Assembly (NCBI GenBank): GCA_037039685.1
Contig: JAWNGF010000003.1
Span: 496,001 to 560,000, forward strand
Direction: 5' to 3'
From: Ceratobasidium sp. AG-K
Lineage: Eukaryota > Basidiomycota > Agaricomycetes > Cantharellales > Ceratobasidiaceae
Length of the DNA: 64,000 nt
In this document: piece after piece, positions 21,960-33,700 of the stretch
How the letters are laid out: each line of letters starts with the position of its first letter
Position numbering within the stretch: position 1 is the first letter of the stretch
Position numbers and translations under genes: made by a program
Notes under the pieces: model-generated
Databases searched by the model: none
Told to the model about the DNA's origin: nothing
What the model saw: only the letters and a program-made list of their open reading frames with translations

Positions 21960-24900
21960 TGGATCCACGGCCACCTACCGGCAAGGGATCAACGCGGCGT
22001 CGCTTCGGCAAATGGATACGAGACCTTGTACCACCTACTAGTAGCGCCAATCTCGCTCCGCAATCTCGCCCTAGCTCCCAATACTCTGGAAGCTCAGCTG
22101 CGCTATCGACTGGCGCTCAAACCCTGCCTTCCGATCCTCCCGCCTACACTAATCAAACAACATTGACGCAATCAGTGCCAGTCGAGGCTGAGAGTGAAAT
22201 GGGAATACTGGGTACAAGCTCGCTATCGCTAGACAACGCAGATGCGAGCCCTGAGCCCATGACGAGCGACCAGCGCAAAGGGACGGGAAACATCGCCTGG
22301 TCTGCACTTGAAAATACCCTCCGGATACTCGAAACGAGTGCCAGCGTGTTTCCGCCTCTAGAGTTGGCCATAGGCAGCTTTATTGCTTGTCTGGATGTCG
22401 TACAGGTCAGTTCATGTCTACGGTTGATATAGACTGTGCCTAACGAATGTGAGTAGGTGGCCGCTTCAAATCGGCAAGACTACGAAGAAATGGCAACTGA
22501 ACTCAAGATGACGGTCGAGACTCTGAAGCCATATGTAAGCAAGCTTGATGAACAAAGCCTTGGGGTCTCAGAGCTTGTATTGTGAGTGATGGTGCTCCAC
22601 TATAGCATTCAAACACTTACTTAACCACGACAGATCTATCGAAGCTCAAGTTGCGCATATTAGTAAGCAGAGAGGGCGTGGCAAGGCGAAGAAACTTGTC
22701 GAATCGAATCAAGACAAGGAAGATGTGATAAGGTGCTATCGTAAGATGGAGAAAATCTTTCATCAACTACAAGTGAGTACCTGAGATATACGAGTACAGG
22801 ATACATACTCACGTCCCCAAAGAACCTTGTGGTACTTAGGACCTGGGAGAATACAGACAAGCAGCGCATGGTAAATGAACGGCGGAATGGGAAAACACAC
22901 ATTAACGTGAATCACTGTGTCACCAGGACCTGCTACTTCAATTCTTATCGCCCGCGGACGAGGTCATCTACAATTCTAGTTACTCTAACACCATCAAGCG
23001 CCGTGCTTGTACAAAAGAAACTCGCGAGAAGGTTCAATCAGACTTACAAAACTGGGCACGGGACCCCAATGGCGCTAAAATCTACTGGATGAATGGAATG
23101 GCGGGAACCGGCAAAACGACCATCGCATACAGCTTGTGCGAATGGCTCGAAGTGAACAAAAAGCTCGGTGCCAGCTTCTTTTTCTCTCGTGCCTCGAGTT
23201 CTTGCGACGATATAACCAGGCTTGTGCCCACGATCGCGCACCAGCTCGCCCGGCACTCAGCCTCATTTCGATCCGCGCTACTCAGGGTCTTGGACGCTAA
23301 TCCTGGAGTTAGCAAGCTCGACATCGAGCGGCAATTCCGAAAGCTGTTACAAGAGCCTATGCAAGAGGTCAAAGACGCGAGTACCTTGTCAGAGGACGTA
23401 GTGATTGTGATTGACGCGCTTGACGAGTGTGCAGTCAGCCACGAGGTCCAACTAGTCCTGCGGATGCTCATGAAGTTTGTAAAAGACTTACCGGCCAAGT
23501 TCTTCTTGACGAGCCGACCAGAGTACCATATCACAGAAGAGATGAAACATTTACCAGCCGTAATCTACCTGCACGACATTGAACAGTCGATTGTTGAAGA
23601 AGATATCAAGAAGTACCTTACTGAGGCGTTGAGTCGCATGTCTCCACCCCCATCCGCTGGCGAAATTGCACAGCTAGCCAGTCATGCTGGAAAACTCTTT
23701 ATCTACGCTGCCACTGCGGTGCGATATGTTTGCCCGGACGGAATGCGTATCAACTCCAGGGCCCGTCTCAGGACTATGCTGGCCATAGACTCGGAGTCCG
23801 CTGGCAGAAGCGAACCGGGAAACAAGTACAAGGAGCTAGATCGACTATACACAGCCGTCCTTGCCGCAGCTTTCAGCGACGACCTCGAGCCAGAAGAAGC
23901 GAAGAGCAAGAAACTTGTGCTCTGGACAATCATTTGTTTAAAGGAGCCGTTGAGTTCCTCAGCCATTGCGAAGCTTCTTGGCATTGCCGAAGACCAGGTC
24001 TCATTTGATATACAGTCCCTACAGTCAGTTTTGCACTTATCTGAAAAGACTACACTGGTTTCGACACTACATGCATCGTTCCCCGACTACATGCTCACTC
24101 CACTCCGATCCAACGCGTTTCATTGCGATCAACCATGGCATAGCCAGTTGCTCGTGGATCGTTGCTTCATTGTGATGGAGCAAAAGCTGCGGTTCAACAT
24201 CTGCCAGCTCGGGTCATCATCTGCTTTTGACAAGGATGTACCAGATATGGAGAAGCGGGTTGAAGATTTTATCTCCCCCGAGTTATTCTATGCATGTCGC
24301 TACTGGAGCGAGCACTTACGCACAGCTGCCGTCGCCGATCAACTTCACGCCCAGCTAGTTGATTTTATATCCCACAGGCTACCTTTCTGGATGGAGGTAC
24401 TGAACCTTCAACAATGCAGAAGCGCGGGAATGAGAATGCTGGAGCAAGCGCAGGGGTGGCTCCGAGTAAGTAGCATCCATGGAATGGGAAGGTGTGCTGA
24501 TAAATGTCTCAATAGACAGCACCAAACATGGCTCATGCACAACAACAAGTTGCCGAAGCACAAGACTTTGTGACACGCTTTTTCTCGAACGCATGCTCTC
24601 AGAGTACCCCTCATATCTATATCTCCACACTTCCATCCTACGGAAAAGCGAGTAGCATATATGAATGCTATTGGAAAAGCACACGCCGGTTGATTGACAT
24701 GAAAGGAACAATGATGGATCAACGAAATCAAAGTGCAATATCAATCTGGGTGGTTGGCTCGGCAATCCGAGGGCTTGCATTTTCTCCTGACGGAAAACGC
24801 ATCATTACCAGCTGTCGGGACTGTAAAATCCGAGTATGGGATGCGCATACTGGCAACCTCGTCGCTGACCCGTTTGAGGGACATACAAATTCCGTCAACT

Positions 24901-26771
24901 CGGTTGCATACTCACCTGACGGTATGCTTATCGTCTCTGGCTCTAACGACACATTCATCCGAGTGTGGGATGCACATTCTGGGAAATCTGTTGCTCACCC
25001 GTTCGGGGGACATGAATCTTATGTTAATTCGGTTGCATACTCCCCTGATGGCACGCGTATTGTCTCTGGCTCCAATGACACAACCATCCGAGTCTGGGAT
25101 GCGCACTCTGGCAAACCTATCTCTGACCCGTTTGAGGGACACACAGGTTCGGTCAAATCGGTGGTATACTCCCCTGACGGCACGCGTATTGTCTCTGGCT
25201 CTAGCGACCAAACCATCCGAGTGTGGGAAGCAAAGGGTGGCAACCTCGTCACTTACCCGTTTGAGGGCCATACAAATTCCATCAACTCAGTAGCCTACTC
25301 ACCCGACGGCACGCGTATCGTCTCTGGCTCTGACGACACAACCATTCGAGTCTGGGATGCGCATACTGGCAAACCTGTTGCTGGCCCATTTGAAGGACAT
25401 ACAGATTGCGTCAACTCAGTAGCATACTCCCCCCACGGCAACCGTATTGTCTCTGGCTCTGATGACACAACCATTCGAGTTTGGGATGCGCATACTGGCA
25501 ACCTCGTCGCTGGCCCGTTTGAGGGACATACAGATTGGGTCCGGTCGGTCGCATACTCCCCGGACGGCATGCGTATCGTCTCTGGCTCTGATGACACAAC
25601 TATCCAAGTCTGGGACACGCATTTCACCAATGTTGTTACCGAAAGGCTTGAAGGGCATACAGATTGTGTCAAGTCGGTTTCGCTTTCTCCTGGCGGCAAG
25701 ACGATCGCCTCTGGCTCCGATGACCAGACTATCCGGATCTGGGATGCACAGACTGGCAAGCTGGTCCCTGGTCTACTTCAGGGACATTCAGGTTACGTCA
25801 ACTCGGTCGCATACTCTCCCAACGGCACGCGTATCGCCTCTGGCTCTAACGATAAAACCATCCGAGTTTGGGATGTGCGTACTGGTAGTCTTGCCACTGA
25901 CCCGTTTGAGGGACATACAGATTACGTCAAGTCGGTCGCATACTCCATCGACGGCATGCGTATCGTCTCTAGCTCTAGAGATACAACTATTCGAGTCTGG
26001 GACGCGCATACTGGCAGCCTCGTCGCTGACCCGTTTGAGGGCCATACAAATTCCGTCAACTCAGTAGCCTACTCACCCGACGGCACGCGTATCGTCTCTG
26101 GCTCTGACGACACAACCATTCGAGTCTGGGATGTGCATACTGGCAAACCTGTTGCTAACGCGTTTGAGGGACATACAGACTGCGTCAACTCGGTAGCATA
26201 CTCCCCAGATGGCACGCATATCGTCTCTGGCTCTGACGACAAGACCATCCGAGTGTGGGATGCGCAGACTGGCGATGTCATCACCGGCCCGTTTCAGGGG
26301 CACACAGATTGGGTCAACTCAGTCGCATACTCGCCTGATGGCAACCTGATCGCCTCCGGCTCTAACGACGGTACCATACTTGTCTGGGATACACGTACAG
26401 GCGATGTGGTCGCCGGCCCATTTCCGGGTCGTACATACCAGGTCAACTCCGTTGCTTTCACTCCTGACGGGACACACGTAACCGGGGGGTTCGGCTCTAA
26501 GGAGTACCCTAACCGAAGTTGTGGTATTCGCACACTCAGAGTCAACCCGCCATTCAACCAACCAACGACTTTGACTGGCATTTGGTCGTTCCAACCGGAT
26601 GGTTGGATCACGGTCAACGATGCTCCCGTTTTTTGGTGCCCGCCAGACCTCCACGATTATATTCCGCATACCTGGGAGTCCCTAGTTATTGGACCTCGCG
26701 GCACAGTTGAGATCGATTACCAGGACCTTGCATTGGGCGATAACTGGGCTGAATGTCATATTGTTAGTTAG
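21960..26771 (+). CDS. NLR C: intact NACHT-WD40 STAND protein (about 1520 aa)
   Basis: Six exons: 21960-22405, 22457-22581, 22634-22772, 22823-22870, 22927-24475 and 24516-26771. All junctions are GT-AG and the sum is a multiple of three. The N-terminus has a Pro/Ser-rich leader, then a helical domain across exons 1-4 (FPPLELAIGSFIACLD) that resembles the HeLo/MLKL-like four-helix bundle of agaricomycete NLRs; this is inference. The NACHT domain has Walker A GMAGTGKTT (about 23095), Walker B VVIVIDALDEC (about 23398) and a sensor stretch FFLTSRPEY. Exon 6 encodes 14 WD40 repeats of 43 residues, the last one degenerate, so two seven-bladed propellers. The last 77 or so residues form a conserved module. 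Fungal NLRs of this build act in non-self recognition and regulated cell death. The role of this one is unknown. Confidence 0.93.
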
Positions 26772-27625
26772 CGATGTGTTGAGTCTTGTCCCCAGTAATA
26801 ATGCTACTTTCCCCCATTTTGACCAAGCAACGCGGATTTGTTTGGGGTGGATATGATAATCAAGCCACTGTCGACGTAAATTTCGTTGTACTCGACCTCA
26901 AACGCATTTATCAGAAATTCGCAAAAATGAGGCACCACGCTCCCTGAATCAACCTACATTTGTTGATTCGCAGACTACACGGTAAATGGCGTTATTGCTG
27001 GTGAAGCATTATTCCCCATTGACCCTACCCGCCGTTGTCCCTGCGGCGAGGGATTGGCCTGGCGCTTCGGCGGGCTGCAGCGCGAGCCCTCAAACCATGA
27101 CCTTCATGCTCGGTTTGCCGCTCATACCATCGTGAGTGGTCCCACGGACGTACATCCTCTCGGCTTTACCACACCCCAATTGCTACCAATAGACCTGTCG
27201 CCTTTCAAGAAGATTGTAAGGTCAGTGACAACGATCAGATGATGACACCGTGAGAGCAAGCCTTGCATACCAGCGTGTAAGTACATAGAATACACACATC
27301 CAGATAAGCACCAAAAGAAGAGAGGAGAACAACTACAGCGGAGCCCGAAAAGTCGTGGACCGCGGGGTGGAAGAGGGGTCATAGACTGGGGAAAGGCTAG
27401 CTATCGACTGGGAAGAAAAGGCAAGTCTCAGACTGCGAATAAAGTGGATCGTAGATCACAAACGGAGGAGGGTAGGAGAGAGGTGTGAACAATGCCAGCG
27501 AGATACAACCACGCTAGCGCATATAAAGGGAAATCAACCGCGGGCCCAAAATGCAAATAAAATAAAAACAGTGGGCGAGAAGGGAGGTATCCCAGCAAGG
27601 TTATCATCAGGCGATTCGATACCCG
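26772..27625. other. Intergenic region between NLR C and the Mid2-like pseudogene
   Basis: The first 200 bp (AAAATGAGGCACCACGCT, then a GTTGATTCG stretch) match the region after NLR D, so they are a shared 3' flank. The part from 27265 matches the downstream flank of the Mid2-like genes. No gene is seen. Confidence 0.5.
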
Positions 27626-29253
27626 TTACTCGTTGGCGACCTAGAGTTCAAATTAGTTAGTCTATCCTATCACCACGAGCTAGAAGGTAAATGCGAACCT
27701 TGAGAACCCTCCGAGGCTCAACATCGCCCTCGTCGTCTGAATACCTCGTCGCCCCGCTCCACCCGTTCGCACTCGGCTGCCTTGCCATATGCGCTCCCTT
27801 GCGAACTTCCGTCGCTCCCGCCGTCCCACTCGCTCCCACAGCGTACGCCGGCGGGTTCGACGCATGTCCCTGATTCTGATTCTGACTCGGCCCCGCCTCG
27901 TACGGCTCGTATCCGCCATATGGATCCTCATCTTGCTGTGCCGCGTGTCCGTACTCGACTTGTTCGCCCGGGTGTACTTCTCCATACGATGGGCTCTGGC
28001 GGAACGCTCCGACGTTGTTGTAACTGTGTCTTTGTGCCTCGGGCATCATCATCTGCGCCTGCACCGGTGCGCGACCAGCCTGGTTCTGAGGCTGAGCGAG
28101 CGCGTAGCCCTGTTGAGGGGAGGTGTTGTAAGCCTGGTTGTTGTACTGCTGGTTGCCGTAGCCTTGGCCGTATCCGGTGTTGTACGAGTCTTGCGCATAG
28201 CCTTGTCCGTAGCCCTGGTTGTAGCCCTGAGGTTCTGGGGCCACATTCCGTGCGAAGACGTCGCCTGTCGCGAATCCTGCCACTCCAGGACCCGTGCCAG
28301 TACTGGTCCGTCGGCGTTGCATCTCGTGTCCGGTTCCCCCAGCAGCAGCGCCGTATCCGCCATATCCCCCCGGCCGCTCGGTGTTCATCGGCCGACTGCT
28401 ATGAGTATTGTAGCTCGTCGCACCCGCATAGTCATCATCGCCGTCGATCGCGGGTTGAGTGTGTCCAGCCTCGCGCGCCGCTTCCTGAACTTCGTGGTCA
28501 AATTGCTTGGCACGACGGCGGCGGACAAACATGGCCCCGAGCACGAAAAGAAGCGCAGTGGCGACAACCCCGGCGACAACGAAAAACACCGACGACAGCA
28601 CCCGTGTTTTTGAAGAACCTGCAAAGGATTAATCAGCTGATAGTTATGTAGATTGCGGAACCACGTACGGGTTTCTGGCCGAGCTGTCTATTGAGGTCGT
28701 GACGGTGGCTCCTACGACGACTATGACCGTAATGAGCCGACCATTGCGTGTGGTGCGGATGGCCGACGGGGTGACGCTAATCGCTATGCGTCTAGTAACC
28801 GACGACGCGACGGTGGTCGACGGGACAGTGGTCGGAGCACTAGTAGTGAGAACTGCAGTTGTGGACGTAGGCGCTCGTTGTACTAAGATTGGTCGAAGTC
28901 AGCACAGTGCTGCCGCTGATCGTCGACGAGATGCTGGTCGATGAGGCAGTAGGCACCTCGCTTGAAGTGCCCGTCGGAGGCTGACAAATGGCACTGGGCA
29001 GAGTTGTAGTGTCGGAGGCACACTGGTCGTCGTTGGCAGTGCCGTCGTGGGCGGAGTCGGGGTATTTGAAACAGTACTAGGTCTAAATGGGAGCATGAGT
29101 TGTGTCCGGGGCAGACAGCGGAGATCACATACCCTGAGGGCGTGGAAGAAGGCGAAGGAACGGTAGATGGCGTATCAGGCGTTGTAGCCGTTGGGATAAC
29201 CGTAACCGCACGAGACGTTGGTGTTGTTGGAGTCGTAGTACAGTCGAGAAACA
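27626..29253 (-). pseudogene. Mid2-like membrane-protein gene, copy 2, frameshifted
   Basis: Closely related to the intact copy at 36455-38248. The terminal micro-exon (VANE and stop) ends at 27626. The main exon encodes the membrane segment, the RRRRAK stop-transfer run and the Tyr/Gly/Gln-rich tail. An extra T near 28580, inside the membrane segment, shifts the frame. The Ser/Thr-rich ectodomain at about 28680-29110 is shorter and disrupted by at least one stop. The counterpart of exon 2 begins at 29253, but the first exon (MSPVFNDKF in the intact copy) is absent. It is a recently decayed duplicate lying behind NLR C. Confidence 0.8.
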
Positions 29254-29856
29254 CTGAAATCAGCACAAAACATTTATCTGTGCCGTGTCTGCCCCTAAAC
29301 GTCGCGACCAAACCACCCGGACCGATGACATTTAATCAGAGACAATAGCACCACGAGCCGAGTGGCCACGACGGCGACGATCCACGCGCCTGCGATCTCG
29401 GTTTTATTCTGGAAACCTGAGACGGTCGGTTAGCCGGGGGCAGGAACCACAGAGCTGTGCCGCCTTGAGTCGTACTTAGTCGTGACAGTAACGAGGAACC
29501 AGATCGAGGAACAAGAGACGCACTGGCCATAGAAACCCAGGTTGGGGTGAGATGCTGTGGCTGGAGTTATAATTTGGGAATGGCACGCGGACTGGTCGTG
29601 CAGAGCCCGACGAACCCAGGTTGGCATGATGACGTTGTGGCTGGAGGTGGGTTGCAGAATGTGTGGCTGATGTTCGGTGCTATACAGACCCTGACAATTT
29701 GATCCACCAAGGCGCCACCGCCACCAAGTCTCAACAGGGAGCCATCAGGCGGAATAATCCGGGAACCGGCTGTATTTAAATTTTATGTAACAGTATTGTG
29801 ACTCTGGGAGACGCAGGGAACGGGGTACACAAGGGCAAAGGTGAGGTTCCAATGAG
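29254..29856. other. Intergenic region
   Basis: Short open stretches occur on both strands. None has a start, a splice pattern or composition that I trust. Confidence 0.3.
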
Positions 29857-30310
29857 CTAGCGGACGCAGGGACTGGCTGGCCAAGAATAGCGCCCTTGAT
29901 ACGGGATGCCTCGACCCAACGCCTCGTCTGGAGTCGACATCGACAACGAACGCCCCTCGAACCTCTCGTGCGATATCCATGGCGGTCGCGTCGGGAGCGT
30001 GTCTTCAAGGGCGAGTTTCCCCAGATGTCCAGCAAGGTCATTCCGCGATCGCTTGGGTTCGTATCGTGGAGTACGAGGTGTGGAGAGGACGTCGAGGTGG
30101 TTTGGCCCGTCGCGGATGACTTGCTGGAACGCGATGTCTGAGTTGACCGAGCCAAGTTTGGAGTATCCGTTATCAAGTAATAACCTGAGAATCCTAACGC
30201 GGCAGTCAGGTGGTTGTCGCCGCGCTAGTCTACGCTATTCTATACTCACAATGGCATTCGGGGGAGGCGAGCTTGCGCCGCTGGCCTGTCTAGGGCATCA
30301 CTTGTTCGTG
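29857..30310 (-). other. Possible small spliced coding remnant, unrecognised
   Basis: On the - strand a frame ending at TAG 29857-29859 runs back to about 30196. A good intron (GTGAGT to TTAG) separates it from an open piece that includes the ATG at 30257. The joined reading (MPLILRLLLDNGYSKLGS onward) is about 110 aa, hydrophilic, with no domain I recognise. It could be a decayed gene fragment or chance. Confidence 0.2.
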
Positions 30311-30648
30311 ACGGTATCTAGAGTGGCAGTCGCTCGGCTATCGATTGTTTAGCTCAGATCATTCATTCATGTTCGCCTCTCAATACAAACGAGACGGCTG
30401 AGGAGCGCGGAAAGGTGCTCGAAGATACAGGTCGTGGATCACTTTCTGAGGGCGTTCAGCAGTAACGTAACGGGGGATCAGGGACGAGGTGAGAACCAGA
30501 ATGGTCGTCGCCAAACAAACTCCGCCACTAATTTGACTCATTGTGAACCGCGACTGAGACTCACAGCGGGCGGCTTTACCGTACCGTCATATTAGATATA
30601 TTGTATGATTTACTCAGCTCATGCAAAAATAACGCATGCAGATCCAAA
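30311..30648. other. Intergenic region before NLR D
   Basis: No gene is seen. The end merges into the NLR D upstream region. Confidence 0.4.
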
Positions 30649-30654
30649 CACGTG
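30649..30654 (+). promoter_or_regulatory. CACGTG palindrome upstream of NLR D
   Basis: CACGTGCC lies 88 bp before the ATG, followed by CTCGTGTAAGGCGATC, the counterpart of the block before NLR B and C. Confidence 0.4.
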
Positions 30655-30736
30655 CCAAGTTGCCTCGTGTAAGGCGATCCACCAATGCCCTTATCAAGCC
30701 GCCCAACGATCTTGGTTCCGATAACCACCACCGAGT

Positions 30737-33700
30737 ATGCCACCCAAAGCCTCAAGGTCCCGCCGGGCCTTCAATTGGTTACAAAAGCATGCAGCATTTG
30801 GAGACGATCGTAACTCAAAGTCTGGCCCTCAAAACTCTGGGAGTTCAGTTACATTGCCGACAAGCGCTCATCCCTTGCCCTCCGGTTCCCAGATCTCATC
30901 GAATCAAGCAACTTCGACGCAGTCTCTCCCAAACCAAGTCAATAGCCCAAGTGGTCAACTGGCCACCGGTTCGTCATCCTCAGGTGGCATGACGGAAACC
31001 GCAGCTAACACGGGCCCTGAACCCACGACGAGCGACCAGCTCAAGGAAGCGGGCAATACCGCCTGGTCTGCGGTCAAGGTTACCCTCGGAGTCCTCAAAG
31101 AGAGCGTAGATGTGTTCCCGCCCCTAAAGGCGGCCGTAAGCGGCTTTATTAATTGCCTGGACATCGTAGAGGTCGGGCCATTCCCTTTTTTTCTTTTTTG
31201 CCAGCTTGAGGTCTGAAAGAAATGAGTAGGCGGCCGCAGAAAATCGACAGGATTATGAAGAACTGAGGGATGACCTCATCCGGAACAGTGAGATACTTAA
31301 AGAATATACCACAAATCGGCGCCAAGAGCAAAGCCCGAACATCGACATCATGGACCTCGCGTCGTGAGTCAGGCGGACAGCTTCGTCTCCCATATTTACA
31401 GACTGACTCGAATACGTTAGATCCATCAATGAACAAGTCAAACACATAGAGAAGAAGAGAGATCGTAGCAAGCCGATACAACTTATCAATGCCACCGAAG
31501 ACCGGGACGATGTGCTTAGATGCTGCCGTAAGGTGGATCGGTCATTCCGGCGGTTACAAGTACGTCCTCAAAAGATACTACCCCAAATGAAGTGCTCACA
31601 GCTGAGAAGTTCGCGCTCGATCTTCGAACCTGGGAGAATGTGGACAAACTACGTATGGTGTGTACCTGGAGGCTTAATTACAAACTATGCGTTGACACTG
31701 GGTGACTTTTCCTGCCAGGAATCTCAACTTCAGACTTTATCCCCGGCAAAAGAGGCCCCCTACAACTCCAATCATGCCGACACCATCATGCGTCGTGGAT
31801 GTACAGCACAAACTCGCATACAGGTTCAGGCGGACCTCCAAAAATGGATACACGATCCGGACGCCCCCAAGTTGCACTGGATGAATGGAATGGCAGGAAC
31901 TGGCAAAACAACCATCGCATACAGCCTGTGCGAGTGGCTCGAGACGAACGGCCAGCTTGGTGCGAGCTTCTTCTGTACTCGTACCTCGGATCCCTGCTCC
32001 AGCATAAAAAACCTCGTGCCTACCCTCGCATACCAGCTGGCTCGGTACTCGCCCGCGTTTCGTTTGTCGCTGCGTACCACCCTAGATGGCGACCCTGACG
32101 CGGGCACACGGGACATCAAGAAGCAGTTCCAGAAGCTTATTCGGGAGACGATACAGAACGTGAAGGACGTCGAATCTATGCTGGGAGGGTTCGTTATAGT
32201 CATCGATGCGCTCGATGAATGCGAAAGCAAGGGAGGGATTCAGGTGTTCCTAGGGGAGCTGCTGCGATTCGCGAAAGAACTGCCACTCAAGTTCTTCCTG
32301 ACGAGCCGACCAGAGTACATAATCACCAGAGAGATGCGGGATCTACCTTCCATAGTGTATCTACATGACATCGAGGAGTCGATCGTCGAGGAAGACATCA
32401 AGAAGTACCTCACTGAGGCATTCAGCCGCATGTTGTCACCCCCTTCCGCTGACGAAATCGTGCAGCTTGCCAAGCAGGCCGGCAAACTGTTTATATATGC
32501 TGCTACAGCAGCTCGTTACATCTTTCCGCTGGACAAACCTGCGGACTCTAAGACCCGTCTCCGGGCCATGTTGCTAATAGATCTAAATGTTCCTAAAGGT
32601 ATCCAATCGGATAACAGGTACCAGGTCCTTGATCGGTTATATTCAGCCATTCTTGATGAAGCATTCGGGGGCCGCGAAGTTGGAGAGAAGGAAGACATCC
32701 AGGTTGTGCTTTGGACGATCATTTGTCTCAAGGAGCCGCTTACCCCTTCGGCCATTGCAATGCTACTCAGCCTTACCAAAGAACAGGTTGTTGTCTCCGT
32801 ACAGTCTTTGCAATCGGTACTGCACTTGTCCGAAAAGACCAAGCTGGTATCGACCCTACATGCATCATTCCCCGACTATATGCTCACCCAGCGTCGATGT
32901 GCCAAGTTTTACTGCAACGAGCCAGATCATAGCCAGTCACTTACCGGTCGGTGCTTCACGGTGATGGAAAAACAGCTGCGGTTCAACATCTGTCAGCTCG
33001 GGTCATCATCCGCTTTTGACAAAGACGTAAAAGACATGAAAAAGCGGATTGAAGATTTTATCTCCCCCGAGTTATTCTATGCATGTCGCTACTGGAGCGA
33101 GCATTTATTGATAACTACCTTCACCGATGGTCTATATGCCCAGCTAGTGGATTTCATATCCTATAGGCTACTGTTTTGGATGGAGGTGCTTAACATTCAA
33201 GAGTGTGGAAGCGTAGGCGTGAAAATGATAGAGCAAGCACAGGAGTGGCTGAAAGTAAGCTGAGCCCATGGAACGGGGAGATGCGCTGATGATTATGTCA
33301 ACAGGCGGAAGCAGTCTCGGTTGATGTACAACAACGGGCCGCTGAGACTCAGCATTTCATCACACGGTTTTTCTCGACCGCATGTTGCCGGAGTACCCCC
33401 CATATCTATATCTCTGCGCTCCCATTATACGGCAAAGCGAGCAGTATATACGAATGGTATTGGAAGCGCACCCGCCGGTTGATGGATATGAAAGGAACGA
33501 TGATGGATCAACGAAAGCAGAGTTCAATATCAATCTGGGCAGCTGAGTCACCAGTCCTCACAATTTCCGTTTCGCCAGACGGAAAGCAAATCGTCTCCGG
33601 CTCTCAGAACGGTGTGATGCGAGTGTGGGATGCACGTAGCGCCAACCCTGTGGGTGACCCGTTTGAGGGGCATACAGGTTACGTCAACTCGGTTGCATAC

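Noticed and set aside
24740..26550. CRISPR-like or satellite array
   Set aside because: The 129-bp periodicity is coding WD40 repeats. There are no spacers and the organism is a fungus.
24733..26617. Long open frames antisense to, or out of frame with, the WD40 repeats of NLR C and D, also near 18872-19383 and 33548-35138
   Set aside because: They repeat every 129 bp with the WD40 codons and have no signals of their own. They are shadows of a periodic sequence.
27782..28651. Open frames of about 275-290 aa on the + strand opposite the Mid2-like genes (also 36614-37483)
   Set aside because: They exist because of the GC-rich low-complexity tail on the - strand. The - strand has conserved exons, splice sites and a membrane segment.
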